Under the pieces are notes generated by a model that was given only the letters and a program-made list of their open reading frames with translations, was not told where the DNA came from and did not search any database. A stretch of 11,557 nucleotides of DNA from Clostridiaceae bacterium (GTDB lineage Bacteria > Bacillota > Clostridia > Lutisporales > Lutisporaceae). Every line of letters begins with the position of its first letter. Positions within the stretch are counted from its first letter, which is position 1. The stretch is from contig JAQVFD010000036.1 of NCBI GenBank assembly GCA_028697435.1, forward strand, positions 1 to 11,557, in the 5' to 3' direction. Below are positions 1 through 7,196 of this stretch, piece after piece. A program made the position numbers and the translations under genes.

Positions 1-175
1 GGATCCAAGTTACAAAGATTCAATAAAGCAGGACAAATCTTTTAACCACCTTAGGAGCATGGGAGAATATAAAGCAATTATGGAGCTTTGATTGCAATCA
101 CAAACAATTGAAGAAATCGTATAAACAATATAAGCACCAGCCTGCCAACTTATCAATTTAAATTAATCACCACAT

Positions 176-263
176 GGTGTCAGGTAAAGAACATAAGAGC
201 ATATTGTATCGATTGTAATAAACATAAATAAGTTCTTAAATGCTGTAAACTGTACCTGGCACC
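176..263. repeat. Imperfect inverted repeat, REPIN/MITE-like
   Basis: The left arm GGTGTCAGGTA (176-186) and right arm TACCTGGCACC (253-263) are reverse complements at 10 of 11 positions and bound an 88-bp AT-rich unit. Inside, AGCAT (198-202) and ATGCT (240-244) can extend the fold. The left arm also overlaps a small hairpin, CACC-ACAT-GGTG (168-179). GGTGYCAGGTA-like ends are, from memory, similar to REP-type repeats scattered in many Firmicutes genomes, where paired inverted copies form REPINs moved by RAYT transposases. With one copy visible here, mobility is an inference. The unit lies just upstream of the rnhB promoter. Confidence 0.4.
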
Positions 264-285
264 TATTAAGGATGCCAAAAGATTA

Positions 286-294
286 TGCTATAAT
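286..294 (+). promoter_or_regulatory. Extended -10 promoter of the rnhB operon
   Basis: TGCTATAAT is a perfect extended -10 element (TGnTATAAT), with the hexamer at 289-294. The -35 region at about 266-271 (TTAAGG) is weak, as is common when an extended -10 is present. The predicted transcript begins near 301 and leaves a leader of about 75 nt before the rnhB ATG. No other candidate this good is seen between it and the gene. Confidence 0.55.
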
Positions 295-378
295 AAGCAT
301 GTACATTGATTTGTATATGCTTATGTTTTTATTAGAATATATCCGATAATGTTATATATAGACAAATGAGGTGTGGAA

Positions 379-1023
379 ATGGCTGTAAGGATAAAGTTTG
401 ACGATAAAGAGAAGGAACGGCTGATCCGAATGACAGAATATGAACGGAAGTGCTATGAGAAGGGCTATAAGCTCATTGCCGGTATAGATGAGGCAGGAAG
501 AGGTCCCCTTGCCGGTCCTGTTGTTGCAGCTGCGGTCATACTTGGAGAAGGTGTGCTCATACCGGGAGTAAATGATTCCAAGAAGCTGTCGGAGGCAAAA
601 AGGGAATACCTGTATGAGGAAATTAGGTCCAAAGCCTTGTGCTGCAGTGTTGGTATAGTTGATGAAAAAACTATCGACGAAATAAATATACTCAATGCTG
701 CTTACCTGGCAATGAAGAAAGCCCTGGAAGGTTTGGCTGAAAGACCTGATTATATTCTTCTTGATGCCGTTACCTTGAAGGATGTTGACATACCTCAGCA
801 AGGTATTATAAAGGGAGATGCCTTGAGCCTTTCCATTGCTGCCGCGTCAATTATAGCTAAAGTGGAACGGGACAGGATGATATCTGCTTTTGATGAGCTG
901 TATCCTCACTTCGCATTCAGCAAACATAAGGGCTATGGAACAAGGGAGCATATAGAGTGCATTAAGAAATACGGACTGCTGCCCATCCACAGGAGATCCT
1001 TTACCAAGAATTTTCAGGGGTGA
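379..1023 (+). CDS. rnhB: Ribonuclease HII
   Basis: RNase HII is a cytoplasmic endonuclease that nicks RNA in RNA-DNA hybrids and 5' of single ribonucleotides in DNA, starting ribonucleotide excision repair. The 214-aa product has the family signature GIDEAGRGPLAGP, with catalytic D37 and E38. D129 (LLDAV) and D147 (KGDA) complete the acidic metal-binding set by comparison with E. coli RnhB. Other conserved blocks are NDSKKLS, ASIIAKVERDR and HKGYGT. The length is normal and no residue is missing. ATG 379 is chosen because GAGGTG (368-373) sits five bases before it. The GTG at 373 is in frame but forms part of that ribosome binding site. It is the first gene of a tight operon: the next gene starts 6 nt after its stop. 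Confidence 0.95.
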   Translation: MAVRIKFDDKEKERLIRMTEYERKCYEKGYKLIAGIDEAGRGPLAGPVVAAAVILGEGVLIPGVNDSKKLSEAKREYLYEEIRSKALCCSVGIVDEKTIDEINILNAAYLAMKKALEGLAERPDYILLDAVTLKDVDIPQQGIIKGDALSLSIAAASIIAKVERDRMISAFDELYPHFAFSKHKGYGTREHIECIKKYGLLPIHRRSFTKNFQG

Positions 1024-1029
1024 TGTTAT

Positions 1030-2430
1030 ATGAGGATTGATGATGTACATATTTTAAACATTAGGTCGGAGGTATTAGAGCTTTTAAAGAACATGGAAAT
1101 CGGTGACGTTCTGAAAGGACAGGTATTGGAAGCCTTGGCAAATAATATATCCGTCAGAACTTCAAGCGGACATGTGTTTACGGCTATTCTTCAGGAGGGT
1201 GGGTCTGTTCCAAAGGGTGCTATGGTGGAATTGCTTATAAACAATATTGCAGATGGAAAGATATATGCAGAGCTCAAAACAGAAAGCAAAGCAGCGGATA
1301 TGGATACAAAAGTAGCTGATTTGTTAAAGCAGTTAGGTCTTCCCGTTGATGAAAAAAACATGGAAGCTACCAAGCTTTTAATAAAGTATAAGCTTCCCTT
1401 GGATAAGGAGTCGGTAACCAGAATAACCGGACTGCAAAAAAGTATAGAAAATTTGAGCCAAAGCGGAGAAAATAAGTCGGGTCTGCTCCTGTCAGGTTTG
1501 GATATAAAGAACACACCCGTAGATGCCTTGAACAAGATACTGATTGTCCAATCAAAAGGAGAGACTGAAGATATTCAAAAAGTACTGACCGGGCTGTGTG
1601 TGGGGCCACAAGAAGAAGTTAAACAGCTTGCTGCTAAGGTGGAGAATCTTCTGACCTCAATAAGAAATACTGATATGGAGGCACTGACATATCTAGTCTC
1701 CAAGGAAATGAAAATAACCCCCGGGAATCTGAGTATGCTGTTAAAAAACATAGAGAACAGCGATGGAATATCCCAATTCCTCGACAAGCTTCAGGAAAGA
1801 ACAGAGGGTAAAAAATCTCCGGAGCTTATGGAAATAAAGGAGCTTATAAGGAGAGTCTTTCTGGAACCAAGACAGTTAACAGAGGGCAAAGATGTCTCGG
1901 AACAGCTTAAGGATATTGCTAAATTAGGTGAAAAGCTGGAAAGCTATCTGAACAAAAGCGGTGAAAAAGACCCTGAAATAAGGGACGCTTTGACAAATCT
2001 CAAGGATAGTATAGATTTCATTCGCAATATTAATCAGCATAGTAACTATTTGCAGATTCCCCTTATAATAAACGGTGATACTTCTACTGCAAAGCTTTAT
2101 GTGTTTAAAGAGGGTAAAAGGAGTAAACAGATAAACCCGGAGGATGCAACTATAGTCTTAGCTTTGGATTTAATCAACCTGGGACATTTGGAAAGCATGA
2201 TAAAGGTCAAGGGGAAGTCTGTAAACCTTACCTTTAGAGTTGAAAATAAAAATATTGAAACAGTTATTAAAAAGAATGGGAATTCCTTGAGGGAGTCATT
2301 AAGTGAGAAGGGTTACAGTCTAAGCCCTTTAAGGATTATAAGCATGGAACAGCCTTTCAGCCTGCTTTCACTGGAAGCTATGATTAATGAAAGTACTGCC
2401 GACAAAATCCACTTTGATATGAGGGTATAG
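1030..2430 (+). CDS. FliK-like protein with C-terminal hook-length control domain (YlqG position)
   Basis: This 466-aa protein has an N-terminal beta-rich segment of about 60 residues (roughly 20-82, GDVLKGQVLEAL...GKIYAEL). A long, mostly helical, charged middle follows, then a C-terminal domain (about 336-442) resembling the Flg_hook domain of FliK (LYVFKEG..., LGHLESMIKV, VNLTFRVEN, LRESLSEKGY). FliK measures hook length and switches flagellar export specificity by contacting the FlhB cytoplasmic domain. The next gene encodes just such a domain, so the two products may interact; that is inference. No signal peptide or membrane segment is seen and no hook or export genes are nearby, so a true flagellar role is uncertain. 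It occupies the place of ylqG in B. subtilis. Its ribosome binding site, GGGGTGA (1017-1023), overlaps the rnhB stop, implying translational coupling. Confidence 0.8.
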   Translation: MRIDDVHILNIRSEVLELLKNMEIGDVLKGQVLEALANNISVRTSSGHVFTAILQEGGSVPKGAMVELLINNIADGKIYAELKTESKAADMDTKVADLLKQLGLPVDEKNMEATKLLIKYKLPLDKESVTRITGLQKSIENLSQSGENKSGLLLSGLDIKNTPVDALNKILIVQSKGETEDIQKVLTGLCVGPQEEVKQLAAKVENLLTSIRNTDMEALTYLVSKEMKITPGNLSMLLKNIENSDGISQFLDKLQERTEGKKSPELMEIKELIRRVFLEPRQLTEGKDVSEQLKDIAKLGEKLESYLNKSGEKDPEIRDALTNLKDSIDFIRNINQHSNYLQIPLIINGDTSTAKLYVFKEGKRSKQINPEDATIVLALDLINLGHLESMIKVKGKSVNLTFRVENKNIETVIKKNGNSLRESLSEKGYSLSPLRIISMEQPFSLLSLEAMINESTADKIHFDMRV

Positions 2431-2431
2431 T

Positions 2432-2713
2432 ATGGAAAAGAAGTTAAAAAAAGCAGCAGCATTAACTTATAAAGACGGGGATGAAGCTCCTAAAGTTACC
2501 GCCTTGGGAAAAGGGGAGATTGCTCAACGCATTATTGAAACCGCAAAGAAAAGTAATGTACCTGTATTCGAAAACAGCGGTTTGGTTGAAACACTGATGC
2601 AGTTGGAAATCGGTGAACAGATACCTCCGGAGCTTTATGGTGTTGTAGCTGAGATTTTAGTTTTCATCTCCAAAATAGATATGTCAGAGGGAGTAAGAAA
2701 TGGGCACAAATAA
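2432..2713 (+). CDS. ylqH: Stand-alone FlhB/EscU C-terminal-like protein (YlqH family)
   Basis: The 93-aa soluble protein matches only the end of the FlhB/YscU cytoplasmic domain, with the pattern ALTYKDGDEAPKV, ALGKGEIAQRI, NVPVFEN and IGEQIPPELYGVVAEIL. FlhB is the export-gate switch of flagellar type III secretion and self-cleaves at an NPTH motif. This protein has neither the membrane domain nor NPTH: it starts about where the cleaved C-terminal fragment would. Such small homologues (B. subtilis YlqH, also next to rnhB and ylqG) are known but poorly characterised. It begins one base after the stop of the FliK-like gene, with GAGGG at 2421-2425 as ribosome binding site, and overlaps the next gene by 14 nt. 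This suggests co-translation with its possible partner. Confidence 0.85.
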   Translation: MEKKLKKAAALTYKDGDEAPKVTALGKGEIAQRIIETAKKSNVPVFENSGLVETLMQLEIGEQIPPELYGVVAEILVFISKIDMSEGVRNGHK

Positions 2714-3080
2714 AGTTTTCGGAGCTTTTGGAGAAAGTCTTGCAACAGAGTATCTTTCAGAAAAGGGTTATAAGGTGCTGGAAAGGAACTTCAGCTGCAG
2801 GATCGGAGAGGTTGATATAATTGCGATGCAGGAGGATACTGTTGCTTTTATTGAAGTTAAGACAAGAAGCAGCGAGAAATTCGGTTTGCCCTCGGAAGCA
2901 GTAAGCCTTACAAAGCAAAACAGGATTGTAAAGACTGCACTGTATTATATGCAGCGTAACAAGCTTTTGGATTATATGTGCAGATTTGATGTAATAGAAA
3001 TAATTGTCGATCCGGAAAATAAAAGCCGGATAAACCTGATAAAGGACGCTTTCCAATATTCAGGAAAGTACGGATATTAA
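2700..3080 (+). CDS. yraN: YraN family (UPF0102) endonuclease-like protein
   Basis: The 126-aa protein carries the UPF0102 signature: GESLATEYL (11-19), GYKVLERNF, GEVDII (36-41) and IEVKTR (51-56). The spacing GExD...ExK is that of the PD-(D/E)XK nuclease fold, with E37, D39, E52 and K54 as likely metal-site residues. YraN proteins are widely conserved and often sit next to rnhB, which hints at a role in DNA metabolism, but their substrate is not established. Length is typical and complete. ATG 2700 lies inside the end of ylqH (14-nt overlap) and is preceded by AGAGGGAG (2686-2693) six bases upstream, which decides the start. Identity as a family member is sure; function is not. Confidence 0.92.
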   Translation: MGTNKVFGAFGESLATEYLSEKGYKVLERNFSCRIGEVDIIAMQEDTVAFIEVKTRSSEKFGLPSEAVSLTKQNRIVKTALYYMQRNKLLDYMCRFDVIEIIVDPENKSRINLIKDAFQYSGKYGY

Positions 3081-3099
3081 GAAATGGAAGGGTTTTAAT

Positions 3100-3666
3100 A
3101 TGTTACTAAGTAATTCGCTGGCCATTTCCCATGAGATCATAAAAAGGATTGTAAAACAGGGTGATACAGTCGTAGATGCAACTATGGGAAACGGGAATGA
3201 CACATTGCTGCTTGCAGAACTTGTTGGGGAAAAAGGAAAGGTATACTCTTTCGACATACAGGAAGCGGCTTTGATAAATACAGAAAAAAAGCTCAAAGAA
3301 GCGGGAGTATCCAACATAGTTGAGCTCATACGTGATGGGCATCAGAACATTAAGGAGTATGTACCGGAAGGCATCAGGGCAGTGATGTTTAATTTAGGCT
3401 ATCTTCCCAAAGGAGATCACAGCATCGGAACAAAAGCCGACACTACCATAGAAGCACTGGAAAAATCCATGGAACTGCTTATGGATGGCGGGATTATTAT
3501 GATGGTGATATATTATGGAGGGGACAGCGGCTTTGAGGAAAAGGAGGCAGTGCTGGAATATGTAAAGACTATCGATTGCAAAAAATATTCCGTATTGATG
3601 TGCGATTTTACGAACCAGATAAATTGCCCTCCTATTGCAGTATGCATAGAAAAGGTGCGAAAGTGA
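3100..3666 (+). CDS. mnmM: tRNA (mnm5s2U34) methyltransferase MnmM/YtqB family
   Basis: This 188-aa class I SAM-dependent methyltransferase has motif I DATMGNGNDT (26-35), an acidic ribose-binding residue D52 (SFDIQ), the family block NLGYLPKGD (98-106), and a C-terminal NCPP (175-178). These are hallmarks of the YtqB group, long labelled 'rRNA methylase'. The B. subtilis member has been shown to methylate 5-aminomethyl-2-thiouridine at the wobble position of tRNA, giving mnm5s2U34 and supplying the step done by MnmC in E. coli. The assignment here is by family resemblance. GGAAGGG (3086-3092) precedes ATG 3100 by 7 nt. It lies 19 nt after yraN and is probably the last gene of the rnhB operon, since a stem-loop follows. 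Confidence 0.85.
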   Translation: MLLSNSLAISHEIIKRIVKQGDTVVDATMGNGNDTLLLAELVGEKGKVYSFDIQEAALINTEKKLKEAGVSNIVELIRDGHQNIKEYVPEGIRAVMFNLGYLPKGDHSIGTKADTTIEALEKSMELLMDGGIIMMVIYYGGDSGFEEKEAVLEYVKTIDCKKYSVLMCDFTNQINCPPIAVCIEKVRK

Positions 3667-3700
3667 AGCTATAGGCAGAAAAATATGAATTATTACTGCC

Positions 3701-3736
3701 CAACATGTCGTGAAATTTTAATTTCGCGACATGTTG
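3701..3736. terminator. Long stem-loop after mnmM, possible terminator
   Basis: CAACATGTCGTGAAATT (3701-3717) pairs with AATTTCGCGACATGTTG (3720-3736): 17 positions with one T-G wobble, so in RNA the stem is essentially continuous. The position, between mnmM and the next gene, suits transcription termination, but the bases after it (CGCTATTTATATAC) do not form a proper U tract on either strand. It could be a weak terminator, an mRNA 3'-end stabiliser or a dyad binding site. Confidence 0.5.
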
Positions 3737-3813
3737 CGCTATTTATATACGAAAATATTCTACTTCCTGAGATGCTGAATAAATATTAAATAGTATGATA
3801 TCGGAGGTGCATC

Positions 3814-4557
3814 ATGAAGCTGAGATTAATACTTGTTATGATGATTATCAGTATTTCAATGGTATACAATTATTTGGGGTACGACCCTTTGATAAATGTA
3901 TTCAGAAACAACAACAGAGAGCTGCCTATATACTGTGTAGATACCCCTGAGAAGAAAATTGCCATATCCTTTGATGCTGCTTGGGGGGCAGACTATACTG
4001 AAGGGTTGCTGAAGACACTGAAGAATTATGATGTCAAGACTACTTTTTTTCTGGTTGGTTTCTGGGTGGATAAATACCCCGATATGGTAAAAAGAATTGA
4101 TGAGGAAGGCCATGAGATAGGCAACCATTCGTCAAAGCATCCGCATATGTCTCAGCTCTCCAAGGAACAGATCATAGAGGAACTGACAAGGACTTCAGAA
4201 AAGATAGAAGCAATTACGTCTAAAAAGGTCACTTTGTTCCGCCCACCCTTTGGAGATTACAACAACAGGCTTATTGAGACCTCCAGAGGATTGGGAATAC
4301 AAGCAATACAATGGGATGTGGACTCTCTTGATTATAAAGATTATGGAACTGATGCAATTGTAAGAAGAGTTCTTTCTAAGGTAAAGAACGGATCTATTGT
4401 TCTGTTTCATAATAATGCCACCTACACAGCGGATGCCCTTCCGATAATTCTTGATAGTCTGCAAAAAGAAGGATACAAGATAGTCCCTGTATCTGAACTT
4501 ATTTATAAAGATAACTATTACATTGACCACACAGGCATGCAGAAATTATTAAGATAG
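3814..4557 (+). CDS. Membrane-anchored polysaccharide deacetylase, PdaB-like (NodB domain)
   Basis: The 247-aa carbohydrate esterase 4 family protein probably removes acetyl groups from peptidoglycan or another surface polysaccharide, outside the membrane. Residues 4-20 form one hydrophobic segment (signal anchor). The NodB domain spans about 47-230. It shows the catalytic Asp D54 (SFDAAWG), the metal histidines in HSSKH (H105, H109), RPPFGDY (143-149), WDVD (167-170) and LFHNN with H199. The second Asp of the usual TFDD motif is Ala55. The FDxxWG form resembles B. subtilis PdaB, a sporulation protein of similar length, but PdaB as I recall lacks the histidine pair kept here. GGAGGTG (3803-3809) sets the start. 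It is probably monocistronic; no confident promoter was found, although a sporulation sigma factor would be plausible. It converges on the transglutaminase gene 16 bp away. Confidence 0.85.
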   Translation: MKLRLILVMMIISISMVYNYLGYDPLINVFRNNNRELPIYCVDTPEKKIAISFDAAWGADYTEGLLKTLKNYDVKTTFFLVGFWVDKYPDMVKRIDEEGHEIGNHSSKHPHMSQLSKEQIIEELTRTSEKIEAITSKKVTLFRPPFGDYNNRLIETSRGLGIQAIQWDVDSLDYKDYGTDAIVRRVLSKVKNGSIVLFHNNATYTADALPIILDSLQKEGYKIVPVSELIYKDNYYIDHTGMQKLLR

Positions 4558-4573
4558 GGGGTTGCAGCAGCAA

Positions 4574-6751
4574 TTAGCTGTATCTGACTATATAGTATAA
4601 ATAGCGGATGAAGCCCTGTTTCTTTCTGATATATCGCTCAATGATTCTATTACAGGCTTTTTTGTCGATTTCCAAACTAATATTTTTACCTCCGTAATGC
4701 TCATCATAACAAGCTGTTACAACCTTTTCCAGGCATTCTGATGTTGCTTTTTCTTTAAGACTTCTTACATATTCCAGCTCACAGCATTGGACGGGAAAGC
4801 CTTCACCTATCAATTCAAACCTTAAGGAAAGGTGCTTATAATAGGGTATCATGCTTTCATTCTTTAGAAGCCTGGACACAGCATTAGCGAATCTTATCAG
4901 TCTGTAAAGTATGAATAATAACAGCAGCAGTACCGCAGCCGAAGGAATGATGAAGAGGGCATAAATTAAATTGGGATACAGTTCAACAAAGTTCTTTATC
5001 CTGTAGGTGCTTTTTTCTTTTAGTGCAGGATCGGTAAATAAATAATCCTCTGTTTTATAGCGGTCATCATCAAATCTGTCTCTGTATATGCTTGAATCCG
5101 TGATTTCGTCAATTGAAACTCCTTGGGGGACACAGTCTGCAATGATCCAAAGGTCGTTTTCAGGAGACTGCAGTATTTCTGCCCAGGCATGGGCTCTATG
5201 ATTCCTTACAATGTACAGGCCCTCCGGATTCTTTTCTTCATCCATATTGAAGCCTTCAACATATCTTGCAGGTATTCCGGCAATCCTGAACATCATAGCG
5301 GCAGCAGTGGCAAAATAAGTGCAATAGCCTTTTTTTTCGGTAAAAAGAAAGTAATCAACAAAGTCTTCAGCTTCGGGCACTTCAGATACTTTTAGGGAAT
5401 AGGGATAGTTGCGTGACAGGTAATTCATGATACTGTCAATTTTATCTTCCGTTGTTGTGCAGTTTTCGGTTATTTCAGAAACCAGATCATAAATTCGTGG
5501 TGTAATACTCTCCGGAATCTGAAGATAGTTATTGTATTTATCAACTATATTATCCTGATATTGCTTAATGTCTAAAAAGTTTTCAAAGTCAGTGACATAG
5601 CTGATATTTCCAAATGTTGAATTATCATAGTATTTTATTGCATAAGACTCGTTCCTGTCGGGATCTCCCAGAAGCATGAACATATAGGTTGCATCAGATA
5701 TTACACTTCCTTTCTTCGGTGTTATTCTGACCGTGTTAATGGGGGCAAAGAGGGTTGAGGTTGAGATCCCATAGTTATAGACAGTGATTCTTTTTGTTTC
5801 ACCCTCTAAGGGCATGTTAATATCCTTTCCTATAACATTGAATTGATCTGTACTTTTGCTCCAATTGTTACCGCTGTAGTGATCTTTTACTGTTCCTCTA
5901 AGATATAGGGGTCGGTCAGCTTTTACCTTTAAGGAAACATAAGCGTTCAATTCAACAGGACCTCCGAGTTTTTGACTGTCAGTACTGTATCCGGTGTTTG
6001 AAAGATTAAAGGCTGACTCATTGCTGTTGTTGAAAAGGGCAGCTTTTTTAGTGTCATAATCACTTTTTAGCTGTACTATGCTTTTAGTACCGAAAAGATG
6101 TGATGCTGATACTGATAAAAGTGTAATTGCAGTGGATACAATCAGAGAATAGAACAAAATATTCTTAAATGTGACTATTACTTTAATATTAGAACACTCA
6201 TATCTTCTGACTATTGCATCATATTTGACAACACCAAAGTGCGCCAGACTCAATGCTATGTAAAAGGGCACATAATAGGCTAGACGCCTGTCCAACCCGT
6301 TATTCCAAAATGAAAACATGAATAAGATTATTATTATTATTGAAATATATGACAGACCCTTTGAGAAAAAATAGCAGCAGAATGCCACGGTAAGCGGTAT
6401 AAGGACAATAAGGAAGGGCAGGAATTGGCTGAAAGATGTTTCGGTTCCATGATAAATACTCAGGTTGATGCTATTAAAGTTCTGAAGCATATATGAATTC
6501 CAAATTAGCTTAAAGGTATCAAAATTAATTAATAGAATAACCAGCAATGTCGATACAGCCAATAAAATACCGGACCTTTTTATTATAATCTTTGAAGCAG
6601 CAAAGTCATACAGCTTATACAAAAGAACGCCTATAATAAAAAGAAAGTGTACATGAATATAGTTAAAGTCAATAATTCTATAACAAGCTGTCATTGCTTT
6701 GCATATAAGAATTACATATGCATACAAAAAAATAAGATGAATACGCAGCAT
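4574..6751 (-). CDS. Transglutaminase-like membrane protein (TgpA/DUF3488-type architecture)
   Basis: The 725-aa protein has an N-terminal bundle of several hydrophobic segments within residues 1-220, a long extracytoplasmic region, a transglutaminase core (about 420-545), one membrane segment (about 595-618) and a C-terminal cytoplasmic tail of about 105 residues. The papain-like triad is complete: C477 (KKGYCTYFA), H521 (HRAHAWAE) and D539 (IIADC). Proteins of this layout are usually encoded with a MoxR ATPase and a DUF58 protein. The Pseudomonas member TgpA is essential, but the substrate is unknown; envelope protein processing or cross-linking is the general guess. Here the partner genes are truncated, yet this frame is intact. 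Its own ribosome binding site (AAGGTGA, just upstream on the minus strand) includes the stop of the DUF58 remnant 4 nt before the ATG. Confidence 0.88.
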   Translation of the reverse strand: MLRIHLIFLYAYVILICKAMTACYRIIDFNYIHVHFLFIIGVLLYKLYDFAASKIIIKRSGILLAVSTLLVILLINFDTFKLIWNSYMLQNFNSINLSIYHGTETSFSQFLPFLIVLIPLTVAFCCYFFSKGLSYISIIIIILFMFSFWNNGLDRRLAYYVPFYIALSLAHFGVVKYDAIVRRYECSNIKVIVTFKNILFYSLIVSTAITLLSVSASHLFGTKSIVQLKSDYDTKKAALFNNSNESAFNLSNTGYSTDSQKLGGPVELNAYVSLKVKADRPLYLRGTVKDHYSGNNWSKSTDQFNVIGKDINMPLEGETKRITVYNYGISTSTLFAPINTVRITPKKGSVISDATYMFMLLGDPDRNESYAIKYYDNSTFGNISYVTDFENFLDIKQYQDNIVDKYNNYLQIPESITPRIYDLVSEITENCTTTEDKIDSIMNYLSRNYPYSLKVSEVPEAEDFVDYFLFTEKKGYCTYFATAAAMMFRIAGIPARYVEGFNMDEEKNPEGLYIVRNHRAHAWAEILQSPENDLWIIADCVPQGVSIDEITDSSIYRDRFDDDRYKTEDYLFTDPALKEKSTYRIKNFVELYPNLIYALFIIPSAAVLLLLLFILYRLIRFANAVSRLLKNESMIPYYKHLSLRFELIGEGFPVQCCELEYVRSLKEKATSECLEKVVTACYDEHYGGKNISLEIDKKACNRIIERYIRKKQGFIRYLYYIVRYS

Positions 6752-6755
6752 GATT

Positions 6756-7196
6756 TCACCTTCCCGGATATTCTATAAAATCTCTGTAATAGCAGCATTG
6801 GATTTGATTATCTTCCAGCAATGATGAATAATCTCTCTGCTCCTGATTGTCAATACAGTAGAATACAGAAATTGAGTAGCCTGAACTGCTCATTCTGATT
6901 AGAGCATCTGCGAGGGAATTATCAATTTTCGAGACTACAATTGCTATTCTGTTCATTATGTGAAGCCGATTGGTGTTTTCATAAATGTATTGAAACAATT
7001 CTGCTGTACCATCACTTTTTTGTGACAGCAAAAAGTCCATAAGCTTGTTGAACCCAGGCCTGTCTGTCAATTCAAAGTATCTTCCGTGAGAGGCATTCAA
7101 GAATACCTTGATGCTGAGCCCTCGACCAATTATCTGGTTTATAATTGACGCTGAAAAATCTACAACATCTTCTTCAGCAGCACAGTTGTCGTCAAT
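6756..7196 (-). pseudogene. C-terminal remnant of DUF58 (von Willebrand A-like) gene
   Basis: About 146 codons read from IDDNCAAEEDVVDFSASIIN to EYPGR-stop. The segment AEEDVVDFSASIINQII matches the helix after the MIDAS strand of DUF58/VWA-like proteins (consensus roughly E..V..AASI...L). The following residues fit the rest of that domain's C-terminus. DUF58 proteins are usually around 400 aa, so roughly the first 250 residues, including the membrane helices and main DxSxS region, are missing. Upstream the frame passes into moxR sequence and meets a TGA within about 30 nt. There is no ribosome binding site; the best in-frame start is a TTG at 7100. It therefore probably makes no functional product. 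The TGA stop lies in the ribosome binding site of the transglutaminase gene. Confidence 0.75.

Larger units (their letters stand above)
1..378. other. Gene-poor leader region upstream of rnhB
   Basis: No convincing coding region is present. The visible items are a perfect 12-bp palindrome TGATTGCAATCA (89-100), the inverted repeat at 176-263 and the promoter at 286-294. A ten-codon open frame (59-91) with an upstream TTAGGAG is too short to call. In B. subtilis rnhB directly follows rbgA (ylqF), whereas here it begins its own transcription unit. Confidence 0.5.

Noticed and set aside
1..6. A BamHI site (GGATCC) at the very first base, hinting at a cloned fragment
   Set aside because: The right end has no matching site and a single 6-bp site proves nothing. 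It is kept in mind only as a reason to test whether the moxR/DUF58 junction is a cloning artefact.
59..91. Ten-codon open frame with TTAGGAG upstream, as a possible leader peptide
   Set aside because: No run of regulatory codons, no attenuator-like hairpin pair after it, and more than 280 bp to the next gene.
352..801. 149-codon minus-strand open frame opposite rnhB
   Set aside because: It lies opposite a gene with full catalytic motifs and has no recognisable domain; it is a shadow frame.
4558..4573. Bidirectional terminator between the convergent deacetylase and transglutaminase genes
   Set aside because: The 16-bp gap and its flanks hold only a 4-bp dyad (CAGC/GCTG, 4570-4580 region), too weak to call.
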